From NCBI GenBank assembly GCA_016282135.1, contig JAEEKA010000057.1:1-32561 (forward strand): DNA of 32,561 nucleotides. The letters are read 5' to 3'. The first letter of the stretch is position 1. Each line of letters begins with the position of its first letter. Source of the stretch: Oscillospiraceae bacterium (GTDB lineage Bacteria > Bacillota > Clostridia > Oscillospirales > Oscillospiraceae). The position numbers were made by a program, and so were the translations under genes. Below the pieces are notes generated by a model. The model was not told where the DNA came from, ran no database searches, and was given only the letters and a program-made list of their open reading frames with translations. Below, in pieces: positions 7,348 through 14,875 of this stretch.

Positions 7348-8148
7348 ATCGACGCAAAAATTGAGGAGTATTCCGCCTATCCTCCCAGCGAAATGATCCA
7401 GCGGCAGTTGGAAATCTATGAGCGTTTGCGGGATAATTGCGTGGAAAGTCTGGAAGCGAAGGATGGCCGCTGGCTCATCGATCCCCAGCCCGTTGCCGCC
7501 CTTATGGGGAGCCACAGGAACAGCTACGGCTACCGAAACTATCAGCGGCAGATTGCCGTGGTGCTGCTGCTGGCGCTGGTGCTGCTGCTCAGCGGAATCT
7601 TTTCCCAGGAACACCAGAGCCGGGTAACCCAGCTCTTGCAGGGAACGCCCCGGGGCGGGGCCGTCCTCTGGCGGAAAAAGCTTGCGGTGACTATCCTGTT
7701 GACAACGCTTGTCTGGCTGGTCTTTGAGGCAGGGGAGCTGTGGCATCTGGCGAATGAATATGGCTCCGTCGCCCTGGCCGCGCCGGTTCAAAGCTTTGAC
7801 TACTTTGCGGAATTGCCCCAGAAGGTCAGTCTCGGTGTGGCTGTGGCGGTCTATCTCCTGCTCCGCCTGCTGACCATGCTGGCCGCCGCCGGTGTGATCC
7901 TGCTGATCTCCTGTTTTTGCAGGCAGAACAACCTGGCGCTTTTGGCGGCCTGCGCCGTTCTGGTGTTGCCGGCCTGCCTGAGCTACATGCGCATTGATAT
8001 TTTGGATTTCGTATGCCTGTCCCGGCTTTTCTCCCCTCTGGAGGCGGAGCCGGCCGGCTACATCACGGCCGCGGTGATTGGCTGCGGAGCCGCTGTTTTG
8101 TCGCGGATTCGCTGGCTGAGCAGGAGAAACATCCGAAACAGAAACTGA
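7348..8148 (+). pseudogene. ABC-2-type permease, C-terminal part, in frame after the amber codon
   Basis: Continuation of the same reading frame as the preceding permease, separated only by TAG 7345-7347. The first ATG is at 7393 and has no ribosome binding site, so independent translation is unlikely. The region finishes the outside loop (YSAYPPSEMIQRQLEIYERL) and then has about five helices (AVVLLLALVLLLSGIF, LAVTILLTTLVWLVFEA, LGVAVAVYLLLRLLTML, LALLAACAVLVLPACL, YITAAVIGCGAAVLS), ending at TGA 8146-8148. With the first part it would make a 765-residue, roughly 12-helix permease built from two ABC-2-like halves. It is either a disrupted gene, a sequencing error, or product of readthrough. 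Confidence 0.7.
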
Positions 8149-8192
8149 TTGTCCGGGTTTCTGTGAATATTTTGTGAACAAATCGAAAAAAA

Positions 8193-8235
8193 CGCGTCGG
8201 AGCGGTGCTTTTTGCCGCTCCGACGCGCTGTTTTT
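8193..8235 (+). terminator. rho-independent terminator after the ABC exporter
   Basis: Perfect 13-base-pair stem CGCGTCGGAGCGG (8193-8205) / CCGCTCCGACGCG (8215-8227), nine-base loop, followed by CTGTTTTT at 8228-8235. The loop itself contains TTTTT and A-rich sequence precedes it. Confidence 0.88.
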
Positions 8236-8327
8236 GAAAAAAATTAAAAGAAAATTAAAAAATTTTTGGAGAGAAATAACCGAAAAAATCGAAAATATTC
8301 GATCAATAAAGTGTATAGTATTTCAGC

Positions 8328-8356
8328 TTTACAAGCGGGACGTTTTCTGCTATAAT
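8328..8356 (+). promoter_or_regulatory. promoter of the 332-aa lipoprotein gene
   Basis: TTTACA (8328-8333), 17-base spacer ending CTGC, TATAAT (8351-8356), with extended -10 TGC. The core is nearly identical to the promoter at 9573-9601 (TTTACAAGCGG ... TTTCTGCTATAAT). The upstream region is A/T-rich, an UP-element-like setting. Confidence 0.85.
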
Positions 8357-8398
8357 TCATGCCATGCGCATAAAGTGCGAATCCAGGAGGTAATAGAA

Positions 8399-9397
8399 AT
8401 GAAAACCAAGACTATCATCTCGCTTCTGCTGGCAGTCTGCCTGTGCCTGTGCCTCTGTGCCTGCAGCGAGTCCGAACCCAAGAATACCAGCACTGCCGGT
8501 CAGACCCAGGGTGCGACGGACACCACCGCGGCGCCGTTGCCTGAGACGAAAACCTGGGGCAGTTGGACCGTTGACGTTCCCGCCGGCTACGAGTTCAAGT
8601 GCGGCGATTTCCTCGATGAGACCGATACCCGCTATTTCTCTGTAAAGAAGTCCAGCTTCTCCTACTTCGACTTCAAGGCCGATGGGGAAGACCGGATCAT
8701 GAACAACTACAACTACAACAAGAACACCTACACCAACGAGCAGAAGGACGTCAGCGGCACCTTCGGCGGCAGCGAGTGGGTGGGCTTCCAGTACAGCGAC
8801 GGTTACGGCGGCTACGGCTTCGAGGCCTACGCCACCGTGAACGGCGAAATGATCCGTGTCTCCTCCGCGGGCTATACCTTTGACAACGAGGTGGTGAGCG
8901 CGGTTCTCGGTTCTCTGAAGTACAGCGCTGAGGCCGAGCCTGAAACCACCGAGGCTCTCGTTACCACCGAGCCTGCCGTTATTGTCGCCAGCACCGAAGC
9001 CTCTGAGCAGGAGCCGGTGGAGGGCGCTCCGGTTTATGCCAATATTATTGAGCTCCAGGACGTCTCTGTCGGCGTCAGAGAGGGTTATACCGAGATGAAG
9101 AACGGTCTGCCCTCCATGTACGTGATGCAGAACGATTCCACCGGCGGTCGGGTGACAATTCAGAATATGGCCGGCTCCGCGGAGGAGAAGGTGGCTTCCA
9201 TCATGGCCGGTCTGGAGTACGAGACCAGCGAAAAGGATCTCAACGGCATGCACTGGATCGTCGGCGTTTGCGACGATTTCTACTGCTTTGCCACCACCAT
9301 TGGCGACGACGTGCTGACGTTCACCATTGACTATGGCGCGACCGAGCTGGAGATGGAGAATCTGATCTTCTGCGTTATGCCTAAGGCCGCGGAGTAA
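8399..9397 (+). CDS. lipoprotein with two repeated domains (332 aa)
   Basis: Secreted, lipid-anchored protein of unknown function. Residues 1-22 are a signal peptide with an unusual Cys-Leu alternation (AVCLCLCLCAC); Cys22 fits the lipobox (L-C-A-C). A Ser/Thr/Gln linker follows. Two similar units appear: residues about 50-175 (WTVDVPAGYEFK ... GSEWVGFQYSDG ... EVVSAVLGSLKYS) and about 220-332 (VSVGVREGYTEMK ... GMHWIVGVCDDFY ... DVLTFTIDYGATE), joined by a Glu/Thr/Val-rich linker. The plan, a strand 'V.VP.GYE', a Trp-containing core and a terminal helix, resembles PsbP/DcrB-like domains, but this is an inference. ATG at 8399 follows AGGAGG at 8385-8390. It has its own promoter and is monocistronic. 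Codon use is that of a well-expressed gene. Confidence 0.85.
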   Translation: MKTKTIISLLLAVCLCLCLCACSESEPKNTSTAGQTQGATDTTAAPLPETKTWGSWTVDVPAGYEFKCGDFLDETDTRYFSVKKSSFSYFDFKADGEDRIMNNYNYNKNTYTNEQKDVSGTFGGSEWVGFQYSDGYGGYGFEAYATVNGEMIRVSSAGYTFDNEVVSAVLGSLKYSAEAEPETTEALVTTEPAVIVASTEASEQEPVEGAPVYANIIELQDVSVGVREGYTEMKNGLPSMYVMQNDSTGGRVTIQNMAGSAEEKVASIMAGLEYETSEKDLNGMHWIVGVCDDFYCFATTIGDDVLTFTIDYGATELEMENLIFCVMPKAAE

Positions 9398-9419
9398 ACA
9401 CAAGGGAAAACCGGTCTCG

Positions 9420-9453
9420 CAAGGGGACGCCGCATGCCTGCGGCGTCCCCTTG
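9420..9453 (+). terminator. strong hairpin after the lipoprotein gene
   Basis: Perfect 15-base-pair stem, CAAGGGGACGCCGCA (9420-9434) and its complement (9439-9453), with a four-base loop. No T run follows, so it may be a terminator of atypical form or a 3'-end stabiliser. A second inverted repeat, ATTTCTTATG/CATAAGAAAT, lies at 9499-9527. Confidence 0.6.
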
Positions 9454-9572
9454 TAGCATCGGTTGAACATGCGGAAACCGATTATCCGCTTTGCACATAT
9501 TTCTTATGAATAATGTGCATAAGAAATGAGAGAATCATTCAGAACATAAACGAAGGCGAATAATCTTTCTGC

Positions 9573-9601
9573 TTTACAAGCGGCATTCTTTCTGCTATAA
9601 T
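9573..9601 (+). promoter_or_regulatory. promoter of the small lipoprotein gene
   Basis: TTTACA (9573-9578), 17-base spacer AGCGGCATTCTTTCTGC, TATAAT (9596-9601). It shares -35, -10, spacing and most of the spacer with the promoter at 8328-8356. Confidence 0.85.
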
Positions 9602-9636
9602 CCGGGCGCATCAAAAAGATCTGGAGGAAAAATTAA

Positions 9637-9918
9637 ATGAAAACCAAGAACATCATCATGCTTTTGCTCGCTGTCTGCCTCTGCCTGTGCCTGTGCGCCT
9701 GCGGCGAAGGCTCCGATGGAAAGAAGTCCGCTCCCGCCCAGGTATCGCCCGTGGGCATGACCGAGGCTGTGAACAATGAAGTGCAGAATACCCAGGCTGC
9801 CGACACCGAGGCGAAGGACGCCGAGGAAGCTGCCCCTGCCGTGGTGCCCACCCATGCGGAGGAAGAGCTTCAGGCTCCCGAAAAGGGCCAGAAGAACAAC
9901 GGCGGTCTGGACAAGTAA
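9637..9918 (+). CDS. small lipoprotein with low-complexity acidic tail (93 aa)
   Basis: The signal peptide is nearly the same as that of the preceding lipoprotein (MKTKNIIMLLLAV then CLCLCLCAC), with Cys22 as the likely lipidated residue. The mature part of about 70 residues is rich in Glu, Ala, Pro and Asn (for example DTEAKDAEEAAPAVVP) and shows no globular domain, so it is probably a flexible surface peptide. The ATG at 9637 follows GGAGGA at about 9621-9627. Own promoter and a terminator hairpin make it a single-gene unit. I do not recognise a family; it may be the remainder of a duplicated gene in which only promoter and signal peptide were kept. Confidence 0.75.
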   Translation: MKTKNIIMLLLAVCLCLCLCACGEGSDGKKSAPAQVSPVGMTEAVNNEVQNTQAADTEAKDAEEAAPAVVPTHAEEELQAPEKGQKNNGGLDK

Positions 9919-9948
9919 GCAGGCTGGACAATACCATAACGCCCAATC

Positions 9949-9987
9949 AAACGGGGTGCCGCGCTGTGATTGCGCGGCACCCCGTTT
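9949..9987 (+). terminator. terminator hairpin between convergent genes
   Basis: Sixteen-base-pair perfect stem, AAACGGGGTGCCGCGC (9949-9964) / its complement (9972-9987), seven-base loop. It ends in GTTT on the plus strand and in GTTT on the minus strand, so it can serve both the small lipoprotein gene and the leftward GH5 gene that ends at 10022. Confidence 0.8.
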
Positions 9988-10021
9988 GCGGTATGTTATT
10001 GCGCTTTCCGGCATAGAATCC

Positions 10022-11086
10022 CTATCGGTGCTTTGCCAGCGTGTCCAGGAGCCACAGGCCGGTGTCGGTGTAGTCCTCCCGGGTGAAGCCGCTGTATCCC
10101 ATCACCGAGGCGCGAACGGCGGAGCAGGCCTCCGCCACCTTGGAGAAGGACCACATGCAGTAGGAGATATTTTCCTGTTCCAGCAGCGCAATCCAAAGGT
10201 CGGCGCTCTCCAGGTCCCTGGGCAGGCCGCCGCTGGCGGCGGTGACGCCGAACTCCGTCACGAATACAGGCAGACCGCTTTGGCTGACCCGGGCCGTCAT
10301 GTCCCGGTATTCCTGACCGTGGGTGGCGGAATAGAAGTGCAGGCTGTACAGGAGGTTGTCATAGGCCAGCGGATCGGCGGCCACGCTGTCCAGATCCTTG
10401 GACCAGTCCGGGTTGCCCACCAGAATCACGGCGTTTGGCGCCTTTTCCCGGATCACGGGGATGATCTGCTCCGCGTAGCGCTTCACCGTGGGCCAGTCCA
10501 CGCCGTTGGGCTCGTTGCAGATCTCATAGAGTACGTGGTCGCAGCTGCCGTAGGTCTCTGCCATTTCCCCGAAGAAAGCCTTGGCGTCCTCCAGATACGT
10601 ATTGGGATCGCCGTCGCTGAGAATATGCCAGTCGATGATGACGTACATGTCCGCCGCCTTGGCCAGCTCTACGCCCTGGGCGATATCCGCCTTGTGGCGG
10701 TCCTTGTCGCCCTTGGTGCAGTAGCCGATGATGCCCACGCCGTAGGTGTACATGGCCAGCCGGATCAGATTGACGCCGTCTTCCTGGGAGAGCTCCCGGA
10801 AGAGCTCCTCGTTGAGAAAGGACTCGGAGGTAATCAGCCCGTTCAGGCTGACGCCCCGCAGCATAACCGGCTGGCCGGAGGCGGAACAGAGCTTTCCGTT
10901 CAGCACCTGAAGCTGCCCGCTGGAGGAGGGGCGGTCCCGTCCGTCCCGGCAGATCAGAGGGGCGGGGCGGCTCTCCTGGGGCTGGGTCGTCGCGGCGCCG
11001 GATTCGTCGGCGGGAGGCGCGGCGCAGCCCGCCGCGGCGCTGAGCAGCAGCAGGATCGCAAGGAAGAGGGCGGCTGCCTGTTTCAT
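10022..11086 (-). CDS. secreted GH5 endoglucanase-like lipoprotein (354 aa)
   Basis: Glycoside hydrolase family 5 enzyme, closest in style to subfamily GH5_2 (Bacillus Cel5A-like; GQLQVLNGKL and GQPVMLRGVSLNG near residues 57-83). Signal peptide with lipobox SAAAGC puts Cys21 as the lipid anchor, followed by a Pro/Ser/Thr linker to about residue 56. The acid/base is Glu192 in YEICNEPNG and the nucleophile Glu278 in FVTEFGVT; HFYSATHG holds the conserved His/Tyr. It should cut beta-1,4-glucan outside the membrane. The start at 11086 is chosen for GGAGG upstream; a frame from 11116 would add ten charged residues. It is 26 bases downstream of the phosphorylase gene and is presumably cotranscribed with it. 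Confidence 0.92.
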   Translation of the reverse strand: MKQAAALFLAILLLLSAAAGCAAPPADESGAATTQPQESRPAPLICRDGRDRPSSSGQLQVLNGKLCSASGQPVMLRGVSLNGLITSESFLNEELFRELSQEDGVNLIRLAMYTYGVGIIGYCTKGDKDRHKADIAQGVELAKAADMYVIIDWHILSDGDPNTYLEDAKAFFGEMAETYGSCDHVLYEICNEPNGVDWPTVKRYAEQIIPVIREKAPNAVILVGNPDWSKDLDSVAADPLAYDNLLYSLHFYSATHGQEYRDMTARVSQSGLPVFVTEFGVTAASGGLPRDLESADLWIALLEQENISYCMWSFSKVAEACSAVRASVMGYSGFTREDYTDTGLWLLDTLAKHR

Positions 11087-11112
11087 AGGGACTGCCTCCT
11101 TTCGGCGTGCTG

Positions 11113-13524
11113 TCAAAGGGTGACCGTCACCCGGCAGACGGGAGCATCGGTCAGGGGAACGGTGTTTCCGGCCATGGGCCAGCCGTCCACCGTCATGCCC
11201 TTTTCCCGGCCCCGGCGGACGGTGATCTCGTAGCGGGTGCCCCGGAAGAGACGCTCGATCCGGCAGCCTGCCAGGGAGTCGGGCAGGCAGGGATCTACAA
11301 TCAGCCCGTCGTAATCCGGTCGTATGCCCAGGATGCCCTGGCTGACAGCCACAAAGGACCAGGCGGCGGTGCCGGTGAGCCAGGCGTTTTTGGCTTCGCC
11401 GTAATTCTGAGCGGCCCGACCGGCGATGGTCTGGCTGTAGCAGTAGGGTTCGGTGCGGTGGATTTCACTCTTGTCCTCGATGAAGGCCGGGGCGTTGCGG
11501 GTGTAGAGCTTGAAGGCTTCGTTGCCCTCTCGCACCCTGCACCATGCCAGGGTGACCCAGGGGTTGTTGTGGCAGAAAACGGAGCCGTTTTCCTTATAAC
11601 CGGGGGGATAGGAGGAAATTTCGCCCAGGTAGTCGTGGTACTCGGAATAACAGGGCGCCAAAAGCTCCACGCCGAAGTCGTTGCCCAGCCGTTCCTCGGT
11701 GGAGCGGAGGGCCGTTTTGCCGTACTCCTCGCCGCCGATGCCGGCCATGACGCAGAAGCCCTGGGGTTCGATGAAGATCTGGCCCTCTTTGTTTTGCCTG
11801 CTGCCCACGGGCCGTTCAAAGGCGTCGTAGGCCCGGCGGAACCAGGCACCGTCCCAGCCGTGGGTCAAGACGGCATTTTCCATGTCAGCGACCTCTGCGC
11901 GAACGCCGCCGGCTTCGTTAATCAGGCCCAGGCGGTCGCAGAGAGCGGCGTACTCGGCGCCGTATTTGACGAACATGCCGGCGATAAAGACGCTTTCCGC
12001 CTTGCCGCTTTCAAAGTTGGAGCAGGTCTGGAAGCTCTCGCCGGGAGTCTGGCTAAAGCAGTTGAGATTCAGACAGTCGTTCCAGTCGGCCCGGCCGATC
12101 AGCGGCAGTCCGTGGGGGCCCCGGTGGGAGATAATGTAGCTCACGCTCCGGCGCAGATGCTCCATCAGGGGAACCTCGGTGCCCAGCACGTTGTTGAAGG
12201 GGGTGGGCTCCTCCAGAATGGAGAAGTCGCCGGTCTCCCGAACGTAGGCGCAGGTGCAGGCCACCAGCCAGAGGGGATCGTCGTTGAAGCCGGAGCCCAC
12301 GTCGGCGTTGCCCCGTTTGGTGAGGGGTTGATACTGATGATAGGTGCTCCCGTCGGCGAACTGGATGGAAGCAATGTCCAGAATCCGCTCCCTGGCCCGG
12401 GCGGGGATCAGGTGTACAAAGCCCAGCAGGTCCTGGCAGCTGTCCCGGAAGCCCATGCCCCGGCCGGTTCCGCTCTCATAATAGGAGGCGCTGCGGCTCA
12501 TGTTAAAGGTAACCATGCACTGATACTGGTTCCAGATGTTCACCATCCGATCCAGTTTTTCCTCGCTGCTGTGTACCGTGAAACGGGAGAGCAGGTCTGT
12601 CCAGTAGGTCCGAAGAGCATCCAGGGCAGCCTCAAACTGCGCCTCGGTCTCAAAGTCTGCCAGAAGACTGTGGGCGGGCGCCTTGTTGATAACGCCGGGA
12701 GCGGTGAATTTTTCCTCCTGGGGCAGTTCCGCGTAGCCCAGCCGGAAGAGCAGAGTCTTCTCCTGGCCGGGGGCCAGGGTCAGCTCCAGCCGCAGAGCCG
12801 CGATGGGTGCCCAGCCAGAGGCCACGCTGCCAAAGCTGGACTTTTTCTCCACGGCGATGGGGTCCCGCCAGCCTCGGAACTGGCCCAGGAAGCGGTCCCG
12901 GTCCGTGTCGAAGCCGGCAATGGGGGCGTTAACAGAGTAAAAGGCGTAGTGGTTCCGGCGCTCCCGGTATTCCGTCTTGTGGTAGACGGTGGAGCCTTCG
13001 ATTTCCACCTCGCCGATGTTCCAGTTGCGCTGGAAATTGGTGGAATCGTCCACCGCGTTCCACAGGCACCATTCCACGGAGCCGTAGACAGTCAGCTTCT
13101 TTTCCACGTTGCTTTCATTCTTAATTGTAAGGCGCTGGACCTCCATGGGGGTGTCAATGGGAACGGTTACGGTGAGCTGAGCGCTGACGCCGTCCTTTTC
13201 CCCTTCGAAAACCGAGTAGCCCAGGCCGTGACGGCAGCGATAGCTGTCCAGCGGCGTCCGGGCGGGGAGAAAGGCAGGGCTCCAAATCGTATCTCCGTCA
13301 CAGATATAGAAGCAGCGGCCGCCGTCGTCGGCGGGGACGTTGTTGTAGCGGAAGCGTGTGATCCGCCGCAGCTTGGCGTCCCGGTAGAAGCTGTAACCGC
13401 CGCAGGTGTTGCTGACCAGGGAGAAAAAGCCGTTGCTGCCCAGATAGTTGATCCAGGGCAGAGGCGTGTCCGGCCGGGTAATGACGTATTCTCGCGCCTG
13501 GTCGTCAAAAAAACCATATTTCAT
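11113..13524 (-). CDS. cbp: cellobiose phosphorylase, GH94 (803 aa)
   Basis: Cytoplasmic inverting phosphorylase: cellobiose + phosphate gives alpha-glucose 1-phosphate + glucose. The whole protein follows the Clostridium thermocellum cellobiose phosphorylase that I know: MKYGFFDD start, PWINYLGSNGFFSLVSNT, ETYRERRNHYAFYSVNA-like segment (here KTEYRERRNHYAF), VNIWNQYQCMVTFNMSRSAS, GRGMGFRDSCQDLLGF and GRADWNDCLNLN, whose Asp483 is the expected proton donor. STYPPGYKEN- and GTAAWSFVAVSQ-like C-terminal motifs are present. Length is normal (about 810). The ATG at 13524 is used because the protein family starts there; upstream in-frame ATGs lie in the promoter region. It heads an operon with the lipoprotein GH5, and its promoter carries a probable LacI operator. 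Confidence 0.95.
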   Translation of the reverse strand: MKYGFFDDQAREYVITRPDTPLPWINYLGSNGFFSLVSNTCGGYSFYRDAKLRRITRFRYNNVPADDGGRCFYICDGDTIWSPAFLPARTPLDSYRCRHGLGYSVFEGEKDGVSAQLTVTVPIDTPMEVQRLTIKNESNVEKKLTVYGSVEWCLWNAVDDSTNFQRNWNIGEVEIEGSTVYHKTEYRERRNHYAFYSVNAPIAGFDTDRDRFLGQFRGWRDPIAVEKKSSFGSVASGWAPIAALRLELTLAPGQEKTLLFRLGYAELPQEEKFTAPGVINKAPAHSLLADFETEAQFEAALDALRTYWTDLLSRFTVHSSEEKLDRMVNIWNQYQCMVTFNMSRSASYYESGTGRGMGFRDSCQDLLGFVHLIPARARERILDIASIQFADGSTYHQYQPLTKRGNADVGSGFNDDPLWLVACTCAYVRETGDFSILEEPTPFNNVLGTEVPLMEHLRRSVSYIISHRGPHGLPLIGRADWNDCLNLNCFSQTPGESFQTCSNFESGKAESVFIAGMFVKYGAEYAALCDRLGLINEAGGVRAEVADMENAVLTHGWDGAWFRRAYDAFERPVGSRQNKEGQIFIEPQGFCVMAGIGGEEYGKTALRSTEERLGNDFGVELLAPCYSEYHDYLGEISSYPPGYKENGSVFCHNNPWVTLAWCRVREGNEAFKLYTRNAPAFIEDKSEIHRTEPYCYSQTIAGRAAQNYGEAKNAWLTGTAAWSFVAVSQGILGIRPDYDGLIVDPCLPDSLAGCRIERLFRGTRYEITVRRGREKGMTVDGWPMAGNTVPLTDAPVCRVTVTL

Positions 13525-13580
13525 AATGTGTGCACTCCCAATTCGAGAAAAGTCGGGCAGAGAAGCCCCCTTGTAAACAT

Positions 13581-13594
13581 CGAAATCGATTAAG
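13581..13594. promoter_or_regulatory. probable LacI-family operator, phosphorylase side
   Basis: CGAAATCGATTAAG, containing the palindrome AATCGATT. It begins four bases downstream of the -10 box of the leftward phosphorylase promoter, over the expected transcription start. An identical 14-mer occurs at 13747-13760. Confidence 0.8.
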
Positions 13595-13597
13595 TAC

Positions 13598-13626
13598 ATT
13601 ATAATCGTGAAGCTTTCAAAAGGCAA
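13598..13626 (-). promoter_or_regulatory. promoter of the cellobiose phosphorylase/GH5 operon
   Basis: On the minus strand TTGCCT (13626-13621), 17-base spacer, TATAAT (13603-13598). The leader to the ATG at 13524 is about 65 bases. Confidence 0.75.
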
Positions 13627-13709
13627 GAGTTTTTTGAAAAAATGGAAATTTATCTGAATTGCACCAGAACGACAGTTAAAATTTATGCAAAATAACGACA
13701 GAAAAGGGC

Positions 13710-13738
13710 TTGACGAATGAGAAAAGCATGGCTATAAT
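13710..13738 (+). promoter_or_regulatory. promoter of the LacI-family regulator gene
   Basis: TTGACG (13710-13715), 17-base spacer, TATAAT (13733-13738), eight bases upstream of the second operator copy. Transcription would begin at about 13745. Confidence 0.82.
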
Positions 13739-13746
13739 GAAAACAA

Positions 13747-13760
13747 CGAAATCGATTAAG
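13747..13760. promoter_or_regulatory. probable LacI-family operator, regulator side
   Basis: CGAAATCGATTAAG, identical to 13581-13594, placed over the likely start of the regulator transcript, which suggests autorepression. Confidence 0.8.
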
Positions 13761-13790
13761 CTCGGTTGAAGCCGTGGAAGGCGGTGCAGG

Positions 13791-14801
13791 ATGGTAACAA
13801 TCACAGATATTTCAAAAGCCTGCGGCGTCTCCCGAGCGACGGTCAGTAAAGCGCTCAACGGTGCTCCGGACATCTCCCCGGAGACTGCCAGGCGCGTCCG
13901 GGAAACGGCTGTCGCCTTGGGCTACCTGCCAAACGCTACGGCCAGAGCCTTGAAGCTGGGGAGAACCTACAACATCGGCGTCCTCTTCTCGGACGCCACC
14001 GGCGGCGGCATCTCCCATGAATACTTTTCCCAGATCTTGGAGAGCGTCAAGGCCGAGGCCGAGCGATTGGGTTATGACATCACCTTTATTTCCCGGGACC
14101 TGGGCGGCCAGCAGATGGACTACTACGAGCACGCGAAATATCGCAGCTGCGACGGCGTAGTCATCGCCTCGGCGGATTTCAACGACCCGGCCATCGTCCG
14201 ATTGGCCATGAGCGAGATCCCCACCGTCACCCTGGACTACAGCTTTGACAGCCGAACCTCCATCCTGTCGGACAACGTCCGGGGCATGGACACGCTGGTT
14301 CGCTTCGTCTACACCCGGGGCCACCGGCGGATCGCCTTCATTCACGGCGAAATGACCTCCGTTACCCAGAAGCGTCTGGCCAGCTTCAAAAAGACCTGCG
14401 CCGCCCTGGGGCTGGAGATCCCGCCGGAGTACATTCGCTCCGCCGTCTACCACGATCCCCGGGCCAGCGGCCTGGCAACCCGGGCCATTCTGGCACTGTC
14501 GGAGCGCCCCACCTGCATTATCTACCCGGACGATCTGAGTTTCCTGGGCGGGATGAGCGAGCTGGAGCGGAACGGATTGTCCATTCCGGGAGACATGAGC
14601 GTCGCGGGCTACGACGGCATCCCCCTTTCTCAAGTTCTTCGCCCCAGGCTTGCCACCTACCGGCAGGGCGCGGAGCGCATGGGTCGGGAGGCAGCCCGCC
14701 TGCTGATCGAGCAGATCGAGCAGCCCGACACCTGGCTTCCCCAGCAGCTTACCGTAGAGGGCGAGCTTCTGCCGGGAGACACGGTGGCTGACATCGGTTA
14801 A
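13791..14801 (+). CDS. LacI-family transcriptional regulator (336 aa)
   Basis: Repressor with an N-terminal helix-turn-helix (TITDISKACGVSRATVSKAL, residues 3-22), a hinge helix region (PNATARALKLGRT, about 47-59) and a periplasmic-binding-protein-like sensor domain (NIGVLFSD ... CDGVVIASAD ... GHRRIAFIHG ... PGDMSVAGYDG). Length is standard. Genes of the beta-glucan pathway lie on both sides, and two identical palindromic sites lie in its upstream region, so it most likely represses itself and the phosphorylase operon and is released by an imported oligosaccharide. A functional parallel is GlyR3 of C. thermocellum, a LacI-type regulator in the celC operon that responds to laminaribiose; the inducer here is not shown. 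The start is supported by GGAAGG about nine bases upstream. Confidence 0.94.
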   Translation: MVTITDISKACGVSRATVSKALNGAPDISPETARRVRETAVALGYLPNATARALKLGRTYNIGVLFSDATGGGISHEYFSQILESVKAEAERLGYDITFISRDLGGQQMDYYEHAKYRSCDGVVIASADFNDPAIVRLAMSEIPTVTLDYSFDSRTSILSDNVRGMDTLVRFVYTRGHRRIAFIHGEMTSVTQKRLASFKKTCAALGLEIPPEYIRSAVYHDPRASGLATRAILALSERPTCIIYPDDLSFLGGMSELERNGLSIPGDMSVAGYDGIPLSQVLRPRLATYRQGAERMGREAARLLIEQIEQPDTWLPQQLTVEGELLPGDTVADIG

Positions 14802-14819
14802 AGCGCGCAAGCGTTTTAA
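14798..14819. promoter_or_regulatory. 22-bp imperfect palindrome upstream of the transporter operon
   Basis: Symmetrical arms TTAAA-n-CGC and GCG-n-TTTAA separated by four bases, overlapping the stop codon of the LacI gene and ending 56 bases before the binding-protein ATG. The C/G-centred dyad looks like a LacI/CcpA-type site but differs from the 14-mer operators. A TAATAAT sequence at about 14817-14823 could be a -10 box; no convincing -35 is seen. Confidence 0.45.
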
Positions 14820-14875
14820 TAATATCAATCAATAGGGCCCTGTGGCCCAAATAAAGAGGACAAGGAGAATCTATC

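Noticed and set aside
5827..8181. 784-residue minus-strand frame opposite the permease
   Set aside because: Gln/His/Arg-rich shadow of a GC-rich membrane protein gene; no start signal. The sense strand has clear helices and gene overlap.
9499..9527. Inverted repeat ATTTCTTATG/CATAAGAAAT as an insertion-sequence end
   Set aside because: It is a local A/T-rich hairpin with no transposase nearby and no target duplication.
11107..13593. 828-residue plus-strand frame opposite cellobiose phosphorylase
   Set aside because: Gly/Val/Ala-rich shadow; the opposite strand encodes a full-length GH94 enzyme.
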